Assembly: GCF_000381905.1 (NCBI RefSeq)
Contig: NZ_KB907288.1
Location: forward strand, 1-38,676
DNA: 38,676 nt
Origin: Paenibacillus fonticola DSM 21315
Lineage (GTDB): Bacteria; Bacillota; Bacilli; Paenibacillales; Paenibacillaceae
Direction of reading: 5' to 3'
This document shows positions 16,468 to 24,124 of the stretch, in pieces. The notes below the pieces were generated by a model. It made no database searches. It saw only the letters and a list, made by a program, of their open reading frames with translations, and had not been told where the DNA came from. The stretch's first letter is position 1. Each line of letters starts with the position of its first letter. A program made the translations under genes and the position numbers.

Positions 16468-17133
16468 TCATAAAGGCGGTAATATCCGGACTAAGGCGAC
16501 ATCCTTGAACCGTTTCATTTCCGTTCCGACTGTCTCATTGACCTCCTGGTCCGTTTCAATAATGAGAAGGGCATCCTTGCCTTTCGCCTTACGGGACATT
16601 TCCATCTTGCCGATATTAATCCGATGATCCGCTAGCACACGGGCTACCGAGGCAATCATCCCGAAATGGTCCTTATGAAAGACGAGCGTCGTCCAGGCAT
16701 CACCGGTCAAATTCATTTCGAACCCGTCTGTTTCCAATATGGCGATTTTTCCCCCGCCTATCGATATTCCTTTGACCGTTATGCCCCGCGTCTCATTCGC
16801 AAGATGAATCCAAGCTGTATTCGGATGTTCCCCTTGGGAATCGTTCACAGCAATTGAAATTTCCAGCCCGATATCTTTGGCAATAGTGAGAGCGTCCTTA
16901 ATTCGTGGATCGGAGGTGTCAAAATCCATCAACCCGCCAACGATCGCAACGTCTGTCCCATGTCCGCGGTAGGTTTGCGCAAATGAACCGCAAAATTCAA
17001 TATGAGCACGGTGCGGCGTGCTGCCGAACAGCAGCCTGGCTATCCGGCCAATCCGCGCCGCTCCCGCGGTATGAGAGCTCGAAGGTCCGATCATGACCGG
17101 TCCGATAATATCAAAGACCGAGCGATATTTCAT
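16468..17133 (-). CDS. sdaAB: L-serine dehydratase, iron-sulfur-dependent, beta subunit (or paralogue)
   Basis: This 221-residue partner of the alpha subunit shows the family motif IGPSSSHTAGAARIGR near the N-terminus and GSFAQTYRGHGTDVA around residue 50. An ACT domain occupies the C-terminal ~75 residues (GMIASVARVLADHRINIGKM), normally a site of allosteric control. The ATG at 17133 overlaps the stop of the preceding gene (ATGA), and a longer in-frame start lies inside that gene. Classical family motif GSFAxTGKGHGTD shows YR in place of GK here, a small deviation that might reflect a different substrate, although I cannot show this. Confidence 0.93.
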   Translation of the reverse strand: MKYRSVFDIIGPVMIGPSSSHTAGAARIGRIARLLFGSTPHRAHIEFCGSFAQTYRGHGTDVAIVGGLMDFDTSDPRIKDALTIAKDIGLEISIAVNDSQGEHPNTAWIHLANETRGITVKGISIGGGKIAILETDGFEMNLTGDAWTTLVFHKDHFGMIASVARVLADHRINIGKMEMSRKAKGKDALLIIETDQEVNETVGTEMKRFKDVALVRILPPL

Positions 17134-18206
17134 GACGGATCCAGCCATTTGAACAGGCCGCTGCGGACAAATTCGTCATCGTTCAAATGCGGATATGCTT
17201 TGTATACCCGATCAATTTCCTCCATTTGTCCCGGAGACAACTGTTCCTCCGGGTTCAGGCACCAGCGTCCGGCAAGCAAACCTTGCCTGCGCAGCACTTC
17301 ATGGATGCCCGGAATACAGCCGTGAAAATCATTTGCCGGATCGAAGAAGGCAGCATTCGCATCGCTGATCTCCACACCACGGGTCAGCAGTTCCCCGGGG
17401 ATGCTCTCACCGCGCTCACGCAGCTCGATAATTTCATTCATCAGCTCAACGGCCTTGCTGGTCCACACCGCCCAATGCCCGAGCAGTCCGCCAACGATCC
17501 GCTTCTCCACTGCTTCGCCGCTAACCAGGTAGCGGTATGTCGTCAGCAGATCGGCAACAATGTTGTCATCGTTGCCGGTATAGAGCGCAATTTGTTCACG
17601 GCGTGAGGATTCGCATACCGCCCGAACGACATCAAGCGTTTGATACCGGTTGAAAGGCGCCATTTTAATTGCTTTTACACCCGGTATTTCAGCCAGTTCA
17701 CGCCAAAACTCATAGCTTAGCCGCTTTCCGCCAACAGCAGGCTGCAAGTAAAAGCCAAAAATAGGAATGACAGCTGCAATCGCTTCCATTCGCTGCAGCA
17801 GCTGTTGCTCACTCCAGTCATCCAGCCCGCCCGTACTAACTAGCCCCAAATCATAGCCAAGTCCGGAAGCCAGCTCCGCTTCCCGCAGAGCTTGCTCCGT
17901 CGGCCCGCAAATACCGGCTACTTTAATAAAGGTGCGCTCCAGCCCCGCCGCTTCGACCTCTTCAGCTGCCATGCGCAGGACAAGCTCATATAGATCGATC
18001 CCGGCATCGCGAATTTCAAACTGCGTCGTATGCACGCCAACAGCAATTCCGCCTGCGCCGGAATCCAGATAATACCGGGATAACGCCCGCTGCCGGCGCT
18101 CATCCAGCTGTCTGGATGCATCGAGCGCAAGCGGATGAGCCGGAATGACGGTTCCACGGTGCAGCAGCTTCTCGGCTTCTGGCCGCAAATCAGGGAATCG
18201 CTTCAT
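17130..18206 (-). CDS. DapA/NanA-family class I lyase or aldolase (second copy)
   Basis: This 358-residue TIM-barrel protein is only distantly like the other DapA homologue of the locus. The Schiff-base lysine is predicted as K181 in GVKAIKMAPFN, with Y153 in IFGFYLQPAVGG. It is longer than usual (about 290-300) with an extra C-terminal segment holding ISDANAAFFDPANDFHGC and an acidic helical tail. The family forms or breaks bonds to pyruvate; in this operon, cleavage of a 2-keto-3-deoxy acid is the simplest idea. ATG 18206 shares one base with the stop of the SDR gene (TGATG) and is four-base-overlapped by sdaAB, so expression is tightly coupled. Confidence 0.85.
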   Translation of the reverse strand: MKRFPDLRPEAEKLLHRGTVIPAHPLALDASRQLDERRQRALSRYYLDSGAGGIAVGVHTTQFEIRDAGIDLYELVLRMAAEEVEAAGLERTFIKVAGICGPTEQALREAELASGLGYDLGLVSTGGLDDWSEQQLLQRMEAIAAVIPIFGFYLQPAVGGKRLSYEFWRELAEIPGVKAIKMAPFNRYQTLDVVRAVCESSRREQIALYTGNDDNIVADLLTTYRYLVSGEAVEKRIVGGLLGHWAVWTSKAVELMNEIIELRERGESIPGELLTRGVEISDANAAFFDPANDFHGCIPGIHEVLRRQGLLAGRWCLNPEEQLSPGQMEEIDRVYKAYPHLNDDEFVRSGLFKWLDPS

Positions 18207-19222
18207 CAAAACGCACCTGCCCGTTCCTGGAAATGCGTAGGTTTGCCTAACGTATCCCCTTCAGCTTCCACCCATGCCGCCGTCCATTCGATCATTTGCC
18301 GTAATGTAATCGAAGGGTAGCCGAACAATTGATGCGAGGTCGATGCATTGTTCAGTAATGCCGTTGGCTGCTCCACGCCGTTAAATTGAGGAGCTACCCC
18401 AAACTTTTCACCAAAGCGCTCGGCTAGCCAGCGAACCGACACCGTCTCCGGTCCCGTAATATTCAATGTAAGGGGCGGGGAATCACAGAGCAGCAGGGAA
18501 CGGATCGCCATTTCATTGGCATCTCCCTGCCAGATGACATTGACTTGGCCCATGCTCAAATCAATCGGCTTCCCTTCCTTCACGGCCTTGGCTACTTCCA
18601 GCAGTATGCCGTAGCGCAGGTCAATAGCGTAGTTTAACCGGAAATTTACAAGAGGTGTTCCATTTTTCCGCGAGAAAAATTCGAACACTCTTTCCCGTCC
18701 GAGACACGATTGAGCATATTCCCCCACAGGAGCAGGTGGAGTCTCTTCCGAAGCACCGCCTAACGTAATATCAGTTAGCGGATATACGTTGCCTGAAGAG
18801 AAAGCAACGATTCGCGAATGCTTATATTTCTCGGCCACGCGGCCCGGCAAATAGGCATTCATCGCCCAAGTGAAGTACTCGCGGCCCGTTGTTCCGAATT
18901 TGTTGCCAGCCATATAAATGACGTTGCTCGCATCTGGAAGCGCAGCCAGCGCTGCTTCATCCAGCAGATCGGCAGCGATCGTATGAATCCCCGCGGCTTC
19001 CAGCTCATTTTGCAAATCTCCCGAGGAGAATCGGGATACACCGGTTACCTTCGTTCTCAGCCCGGCTGCATCGACACCTCTCTTCACCAGCTTCGCGAGA
19101 CTCGGTCCCATTTTGCCGCCGACGCCGAGGATAACAATATCTCCCTCCAGCTTGGATAAATCCTGTATTAAACGCTCAGAAGGCTCGCTTAACTTACTCT
19201 CCAGTTCGCTTGTAGTTCTCAC
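18206..19222 (-). CDS. NAD-dependent epimerase/dehydratase-like protein (extended SDR) lacking the YxxxK lysine
   Basis: The 338-residue protein has a Rossmann fold (VILGVGGKMGPSLAKL, residues 30-45) and a serine motif AFSSGNVYPL (140-149). Where extended SDRs carry YxxxK, it reads EYAQSCLGRER: Y169 is present but the lysine position is C173. The C-terminal part (PLTLNITGPETVSVRWLAE) is typical of nucleotide-sugar epimerases and sugar-acid dehydrogenases. Either another lysine serves, or the reaction differs or is lost. The GTG at 19222 lies eight bases behind AGAGG; the GTG at 19231 overlaps that site. It is the first gene of the cre-controlled unit. Confidence 0.85.
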   Translation of the reverse strand: MRTTSELESKLSEPSERLIQDLSKLEGDIVILGVGGKMGPSLAKLVKRGVDAAGLRTKVTGVSRFSSGDLQNELEAAGIHTIAADLLDEAALAALPDASNVIYMAGNKFGTTGREYFTWAMNAYLPGRVAEKYKHSRIVAFSSGNVYPLTDITLGGASEETPPAPVGEYAQSCLGRERVFEFFSRKNGTPLVNFRLNYAIDLRYGILLEVAKAVKEGKPIDLSMGQVNVIWQGDANEMAIRSLLLCDSPPLTLNITGPETVSVRWLAERFGEKFGVAPQFNGVEQPTALLNNASTSHQLFGYPSITLRQMIEWTAAWVEAEGDTLGKPTHFQERAGAF

Positions 19223-19281
19223 AATTCTCACCTCTACTAGTTTTAAATATCATTTGGAAATGAATACCTCCTGTTACGTTT

Positions 19282-19310
19282 ATTCTAGAAGTGGCGGGAA
19301 TATATGACAA
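19282..19310 (-). promoter_or_regulatory. Sigma-A promoter of the SDR-to-lyase operon
   Basis: On the minus strand TTGTCA (19305-19310) and TAGAAT (19282-19287) are 17 bases apart, each one mismatch from consensus. It lies about 60 bases upstream of the GTG at 19222, leaving a short leader that contains an extra AGGAGG. Confidence 0.75.
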
Positions 19311-19326
19311 CGTCTTTATATCGTCC

Positions 19327-19342
19327 TTAAAAGCGCTTACAT
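19327..19342 (-). promoter_or_regulatory. cre site (CcpA or LacI-type operator) upstream of the operon promoter
   Basis: On the minus strand it reads ATGTAAGCGCTTTTAA, a full match to the cre consensus WTGNAARCGNWWNCA in its core. It ends 16 bases before the -35 element, an upstream position more often linked to activation by CcpA than to repression. A local LacI-type regulator could use the same kind of sequence. Confidence 0.8.
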
Positions 19343-19351
19343 ATCATAAAC

Positions 19352-19411
19352 AACAAAAGCAAAGAAAAGGTTACCTGCAAGTTATGATTAAAAGTTCTCG
19401 CAGATAACCTT
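19352..19411 (-). terminator. Terminator behind the ECF sigma factor gene
   Basis: The arms AAGGTTATCTGC and GCAGGTAACCTT (11 of 12 pairs) are followed on the minus strand by a T-rich tail, TTCTTTGCTTTTG. It separates the sigma gene from the catabolic operon downstream. Confidence 0.75.
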
Positions 19412-19447
19412 ATCCTGTTTATAAAAATGACCGCCCCTAGCGAAAAA

Positions 19448-19945
19448 CTAGGCGCTTGCCGTATCCCGCAAATGCCGCAAGCGCTGCCTTGCCCGGTATA
19501 ATGTGATTTTGAATTTTGACAGCGAAATCTCCATCAAGTCTGCTGCCTCCTGGTAACTGTAGCCGTGAATGTCATATAATAATACGGCCTGTCTTTGGCT
19601 TTGTGACAGTAATGACAATGTATTGTGCATCTCGGTCCGGCTCTCCTCGCGAAGCAGGCATGTCTCCGGCGTTTCTTCTGTAGCGAAGCGGTAGAAATAT
19701 TCATTTTCATAGGAGGAAGACCGGCTCTCTTTGCGCAGCTTATCTATGTATGCGTTATGGGAAACGCGAAAAAGCCAGGGCTTTATTTTTTTCTCAGGCA
19801 ATTGTTCAAGATGTCCCCAGGCCCGGCAGAACGCCTCCTGGGTTAAGTCCTCAGCGGTATGGTGGTTACGGCACAAATAAAATAAATAGCGGTATACATC
19901 ATGTTTATATTGTTCATATGCTCTATCCAGCGATAAAACCGTCAT
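19448..19945 (-). CDS. ECF-family RNA polymerase sigma factor
   Basis: The 165-residue protein has sigma region 2 (residues ~10-75, with AEDLTQEAFCRAW) and region 4 (~105-160, SQSQRQAVLLYDIHGYSYQE followed by a helix-turn-helix), with no extra domains. It should direct RNA polymerase to a stress- or envelope-related regulon. No anti-sigma gene is adjacent, which is unusual for ECF sigmas; control may be at transcription through the TTAAGA repeats upstream (20057-20084). ATG 19945 follows GAGGAG by five bases. It is transcribed alone and ends in a terminator. Confidence 0.92.
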   Translation of the reverse strand: MTVLSLDRAYEQYKHDVYRYLFYLCRNHHTAEDLTQEAFCRAWGHLEQLPEKKIKPWLFRVSHNAYIDKLRKESRSSSYENEYFYRFATEETPETCLLREESRTEMHNTLSLLSQSQRQAVLLYDIHGYSYQEAADLMEISLSKFKITLYRARQRLRHLRDTASA

Positions 19946-20056
19946 AGTATCTCCTCACTTCTATCTCGTTAACAGCATTTTGACCCTCAGCGGGTTTGGA
20001 TGCTGCCCAATTATGTTCAAGTAAGTACATTATGGCGGTTATAGTTTTCTTTCCGT

Positions 20057-20084
20057 CTAAGAAAAGGTTAAGAAAACCTTAAGA
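20057..20084 (-). promoter_or_regulatory. Three 11-bp-spaced TTAAGA boxes upstream of the ECF sigma gene
   Basis: CTAAGA at 20057, TTAAGA at 20068 and TTAAGA at 20079 lie exactly 11 bases apart (TCTTAA on the minus strand). A -10-like TATAAC/CATAAT follows 15-25 bases downstream. Direct repeats one helical turn apart are the usual binding pattern of OmpR-family regulators. The same pattern occurs at 32235-32251. Confidence 0.6.
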
Positions 20085-20140
20085 TTTCACTGCAAAAACA
20101 TTAAATTCGTTCACTTCAGAGCATATTTAGGGCCATAAAG

Positions 20141-20175
20141 CAAAAACGCGTCATTCCTTAATTGAGGAAGCGCGT
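20141..20175 (-). terminator. Terminator of the diguanylate cyclase gene
   Basis: On the minus strand ACGCGCTTCCT pairs imperfectly with AGGAATGACGCGT and is followed by TTTTTGC. It lies just behind the stop of the cyclase gene. Confidence 0.75.
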
Positions 20176-20187
20176 GTCCCATTACGT

Positions 20188-20862
20188 TCAATCCAATCGC
20201 AATATATTCGATTTAGGCTTATTTTTCTTTAACGAGCGCTCAAGCGCCTGTAAATATTTATGACGATCTTCTCGGTACAAAGAATAACGATTTCTGCCCA
20301 GCTTCTTGGCATGATACATGGCCATATCCGCTTCAGCCATCATTTTATCCCTTTCCGCAAGCCGGCCTTCGCTGATGCTGATTCCGATGCTTCCCGTCAC
20401 CGTAATTTTCCGCCTCTGAATTTTGACCGGCTTGCTGATTTTATCCAAAATAAGCGCGGCCAATATTTCTACTTTATTCGGATCACAATTTTTCATAATG
20501 AACACAAACTCATCACCGCCAATACGGTAGGCGAGCTGATTTTGATTCGTGATTTGCCGTAATCCTATACTGACTTCGTACAGCAGCTGATCACCCGCTT
20601 GGTGACCATACGTGTCATTTATCTCCTTAAAGTGGTCCAAATCGAGAGACAATACGGCAAGACTCTCTTTCCCCCTGTAACTGGCCCAAAAGTGGTCAAA
20701 GCCGTTTCGATTCATGAGTCCTGTAATTGCATCGGTATAAGCGAGCTTCCTAAGTGCGGATCTCTCGAAAAGCAGCGACCGGAGTTTTATTGTACTGACA
20801 ATCAGTGCCGCACTCAATAGACCAATGATGATGAGATAAATATTTCCTATTAGGGCTGTCAT
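20188..20862 (-). CDS. Membrane-anchored diguanylate cyclase
   Basis: The 224-residue protein has one N-terminal membrane helix (YLIIIGLLSAALIVSTI) followed directly by a complete GGDEF domain. The active-site loop is intact (YRIGGDEFVFI), the metal-binding aspartate is in LDLDHFKEINDTYGH, and ADMAMYHAKKLGRNRYS is at the end, so it should make cyclic di-GMP from GTP. There is no sensory domain and no RxxD inhibitory site is evident five residues before GGDEF. ATG 20862 lies 11 bases behind AGGAGG; the GTG at 20874 overlaps that site. It follows the hybrid kinase gene by about 90 bases and may be in the same operon, linking the kinase to c-di-GMP and surface adhesion. Confidence 0.93.
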   Translation of the reverse strand: MTALIGNIYLIIIGLLSAALIVSTIKLRSLLFERSALRKLAYTDAITGLMNRNGFDHFWASYRGKESLAVLSLDLDHFKEINDTYGHQAGDQLLYEVSIGLRQITNQNQLAYRIGGDEFVFIMKNCDPNKVEILAALILDKISKPVKIQRRKITVTGSIGISISEGRLAERDKMMAEADMAMYHAKKLGRNRYSLYREDRHKYLQALERSLKKNKPKSNILRLD

Positions 20863-20927
20863 CTTCTTTTTCACCTCCTATTTCACTAGAAAGAACTTTT
20901 ATTACGATCTTAGGTTATTAGCTTTCA

Positions 20928-20957
20928 TTATGGTTATGGTTATGATTATGGTTAGGA
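20928..20957. repeat. Hexanucleotide microsatellite over the kinase stop codon
   Basis: Five TTATGG-like units (TTATGG, TTATGG, TTATGA, TTATGG, TTAGGA) run in tandem and cover the stop codon of the hybrid kinase gene at 20952-20954. Copy changes upstream would not alter the protein, because the stop lies near the gene-side end of the array. Confidence 0.8.
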
Positions 20958-23900
20958 CTTCACTTTCGGGACAGAAAATGCAACCATGGTTCCCTCACCA
21001 GGCACACTTTTGATTCGCAGCCCCTGACCATACAATTGCCTTAAGCGCCGGTCCGTGTTAATCAGACCAATTCCTCTTGGCGGATGAATTTCGGAATGAA
21101 GCAGGCTTTTCAGCTTGTCCTCCTCAATGCCAATGCCATTGTCTTCAATAATAAATTCAGTATACTCCGCATGGTTCTGAATCCGGATCGTTAACGTACC
21201 TCCACTTACCCGGGCCAATATCCCATGCCTGACGGAATTTTCTACAATAGGCTGGATCGATAGCGGAGGAATCAATACATCGCTATGTTCATGCAGGTCC
21301 CAGATCACTTGCAGCCTGTCGCCGAACCGCTCCTTTTCTATATATAAATAAGAGCGGAGCAATTCAAGCTCGTGCTCCAGAGGAACGACCCGCTGCAAAT
21401 TTTTCACATCAAAGCTTGTACGCAAATAGTTGCCGAAATTTTCAAGCAGCGTGACCATTCTTGCCGTGTCGGAAACACTGAGTGAAGCGACGGAATTCAA
21501 TGTATTGTACAGGAAATGAGGTTGAATTTGGGCCTGCAGCCAAGCGGCCTCCATCCGCAGGCGCTCCATAATTGACTGCTTTAATTCAATTAACGCACGC
21601 ACACGCGTTTTTAGCTCCAGACTATCCATCGGCTTGGTCAAGTAATCGTTGGCGCCTGCCATGAATCCGGTATAAATATCTTGAGAGCGGCTTCGCGCGG
21701 TCAACAGAACAATCGGCAGCTCGGTAATGGAATATGTTTGACGTATTTTCCGGGTTAGCTCATAGCCCGAAATACGCGGCATCATCACATCCGAAATGAC
21801 CAGGTCCCATTCCCCCAGATCAAGCAGCGCCAATGCCTCTTCAGCACTGGTAACAGTCGTAATTTCATACGGCTCTGCCGAGAGAACATGCTTTAAAATT
21901 TTTAAATTGACTGGATCATCGTCCACAGCCATTATTCTTGGCTTGCTCACAGAAGACCTGTCATGCATATAATCGTCCTCTAATCGCAGCGGCTCGCCTT
22001 GTACATCACTCAGCACCGCTGGATCAGCGGCTTCAATAGTGTCCCGGACGGTAAGCGCTGTGCCTCCCCCCTTCAGCTGCGCTTCATCCAACGGTAATGT
22101 AAAGCTGAATACAGAGCCTTCTCCAAGTTTGGATTGCACCGTTAATTCTCCTCCATGAAGTTCGACTAATTGTTTACTGATGTTTAACCCAAGACCAAGT
22201 CCGCCTCCAATTGCGGTTATGCCATATTCCCCCTGCTCATATGGCAGAAATACTCTTTGCTGTGTGTCTTCATCCATCCCGATTCCGGTATCCCGAACAA
22301 ATATGACCGCTTGCTTGTCCTTCGACTCTGCCGACAGCAAAATGTAGCCTTCTTCCGTAAATTTAATCGCATTATGCAGCAGATTGAACAGGATTTGAAC
22401 AAGTCTATTCTCATCCGCAATAATGTGCGGAAAAGAATCCGGAACGTCCAGCACCATGTCCAGCTTTTTTCCATCGCCTAAGTAACGGAGCATGTCAAAC
22501 ACCCCGGCGGACACAGCCTGCAAATTTATGCTTTGCTTGTTCAGCCGGATCTGTCCTTCTTTTAGGAAGGTAATATCCATCAGATCGTTTAATTGATGGG
22601 ACATCCCTTGGCCGACTTTGATCATCAGTTCCAAATCGCTGCGGTGTCTGTCCTCCAGCTGGTTTTTGCCATTATCGAGCACCGCTTGCGCCATATTAAT
22701 CATCCCGTGCAGCGGATTTCTTAATTCGTGAGATGTGTTGGTGAGAAAATCATCCTTCAGCTTGTCCGCTTTTTGCAGCTGACCCGCAAGCTTTCTGGCC
22801 TGTATCGTAGCTTGGGAAAAACGGATAAACCAAAAAGCCGCAAAACCGAGAAACGAGATGAGCAAGTCGAACGGATAGTAAGGCATGTCCATCCAAAATC
22901 GGTTCTTGATAATTCCGCCGATAAATATGTTGTTGGATACCGCCGCTGCCGCCAGCAGGATGAAGATAGCTGGCTTGTGCCCCTCCCGGATTGCATTGAA
23001 AGCAAATAAGGGAATTAAAAAAATAACAACCAGCATAATCATTAGGAGCAAGCTGCTGGCTGCACCTACATATTGCTCAGGCAAGCCTATCGTCACTAGC
23101 ACGCTGGCGATACTGAATATAGTAAGTGCGCGAAGTATTTTTTTGGCTTCATTTCTTCCCAGCAGCGCTCTAGTACATAGCATCAGAAACATCGCAAGAC
23201 AAATATATATGATAATTTTAAGTTTTACTGTCCATTCCATATTTATAGGCAGCCAGACGAGAAGCAATTTATCGTCATCGGATAAAACCGAGAGGATGGC
23301 AAAGAAAATAGTAGCGGCAAAAAACAGCAGCTCTTTACTCCGATGTCCCAATGCAAATAAAATACACGCATACATGCCATGCAGCAGAAGTACAATACAT
23401 ACAATAATTTGCATCAGCTCGGAAAACAAAATTTCCTGCACCATTGCTGACATCGTTCCAAATTGTACAGATTGAATAATACCGCCCATCCTGAAACTTT
23501 GATAGTTAGAAACATGGATCATAATTTCGATCACGGGGTCTTCCACATGAAAGCTTGCAAAGTAGGGGATATTTCTCGCTCTATTCTGTTCCTTCGTTTC
23601 AGCAGGATAACCGACTTCCCCATATAGTTGACCGTTAATATACAGCCTGGATGCCGATTGGACGTTGGGAAGACGAATCGTATATGATGTGCTAGGATCG
23701 CTGATCAGCACCCGAAGACGATATGTTCCGTATTTGTATCCGGTATTAACCGCGCGGTTCCATTTGCCTGGCACCTCAATGAGCTCATGTGGGTCAGTAC
23801 CAGCATTTATACTCTTCATGCTGCCGGGTCTGATCAGTTGACCCGGATAAAACTCCCACTCCCCATCCAATGTAACAATTTGATTATCGCTGAATCTCCA

Positions 23901-24062
23901 TGTTCGCAGATCCAGCTCGCCCTGATGTGCCCTGGGGTGCTCGGGGACCATCCGGAAAGAAAACCACAACAGCCGTAAACTTATCAATATTAGTAAAAAC
24001 AAACCTAGGTAGAGCAGAACTCTCCTTCTCGACATCGTTTTTACCCTTGTTGAATTCAGCAT
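20952..24062 (-). CDS. Hybrid sensor histidine kinase with 7TMR-DISM sensor and two kinase modules
   Basis: This very large membrane kinase has about 1036 residues. An N-terminal anchor helix is followed by an extracellular jelly-roll-like domain (about 50-215) and seven membrane helices (about 215-420), as in 7TMR-DISM receptors that bind carbohydrates. Then come HisKA with H446 in TSHELRNPLHG, a HATPase (DTGIGMD, GGGLGLGL), a receiver with D758 in LVISDVMMP, and a second LytS/YesM-type kinase with QPHFLYNTLNS (H849) and its own HATPase (IEDNGIGI, PRGIGLINTDRRL). Both kinase modules look intact. ATG 24062 has AAAGGA nine bases upstream; ATG 24119, six bases after the sortase stop, is the alternative. 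It probably signals to the REC-BTAD regulator at 29192. Confidence 0.93.
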   Translation of the reverse strand: MLNSTRVKTMSRRRVLLYLGLFLLILISLRLLWFSFRMVPEHPRAHQGELDLRTWRFSDNQIVTLDGEWEFYPGQLIRPGSMKSINAGTDPHELIEVPGKWNRAVNTGYKYGTYRLRVLISDPSTSYTIRLPNVQSASRLYINGQLYGEVGYPAETKEQNRARNIPYFASFHVEDPVIEIMIHVSNYQSFRMGGIIQSVQFGTMSAMVQEILFSELMQIIVCIVLLLHGMYACILFALGHRSKELLFFAATIFFAILSVLSDDDKLLLVWLPINMEWTVKLKIIIYICLAMFLMLCTRALLGRNEAKKILRALTIFSIASVLVTIGLPEQYVGAASSLLLMIMLVVIFLIPLFAFNAIREGHKPAIFILLAAAAVSNNIFIGGIIKNRFWMDMPYYPFDLLISFLGFAAFWFIRFSQATIQARKLAGQLQKADKLKDDFLTNTSHELRNPLHGMINMAQAVLDNGKNQLEDRHRSDLELMIKVGQGMSHQLNDLMDITFLKEGQIRLNKQSINLQAVSAGVFDMLRYLGDGKKLDMVLDVPDSFPHIIADENRLVQILFNLLHNAIKFTEEGYILLSAESKDKQAVIFVRDTGIGMDEDTQQRVFLPYEQGEYGITAIGGGLGLGLNISKQLVELHGGELTVQSKLGEGSVFSFTLPLDEAQLKGGGTALTVRDTIEAADPAVLSDVQGEPLRLEDDYMHDRSSVSKPRIMAVDDDPVNLKILKHVLSAEPYEITTVTSAEEALALLDLGEWDLVISDVMMPRISGYELTRKIRQTYSITELPIVLLTARSRSQDIYTGFMAGANDYLTKPMDSLELKTRVRALIELKQSIMERLRMEAAWLQAQIQPHFLYNTLNSVASLSVSDTARMVTLLENFGNYLRTSFDVKNLQRVVPLEHELELLRSYLYIEKERFGDRLQVIWDLHEHSDVLIPPLSIQPIVENSVRHGILARVSGGTLTIRIQNHAEYTEFIIEDNGIGIEEDKLKSLLHSEIHPPRGIGLINTDRRLRQLYGQGLRIKSVPGEGTMVAFSVPKVKS

Positions 24063-24124
24063 CCCTCTAATTCCTTTGTCGCTATATTTATGATGAAACT
24101 TAAACTTAAGCCCCACCATAAATG

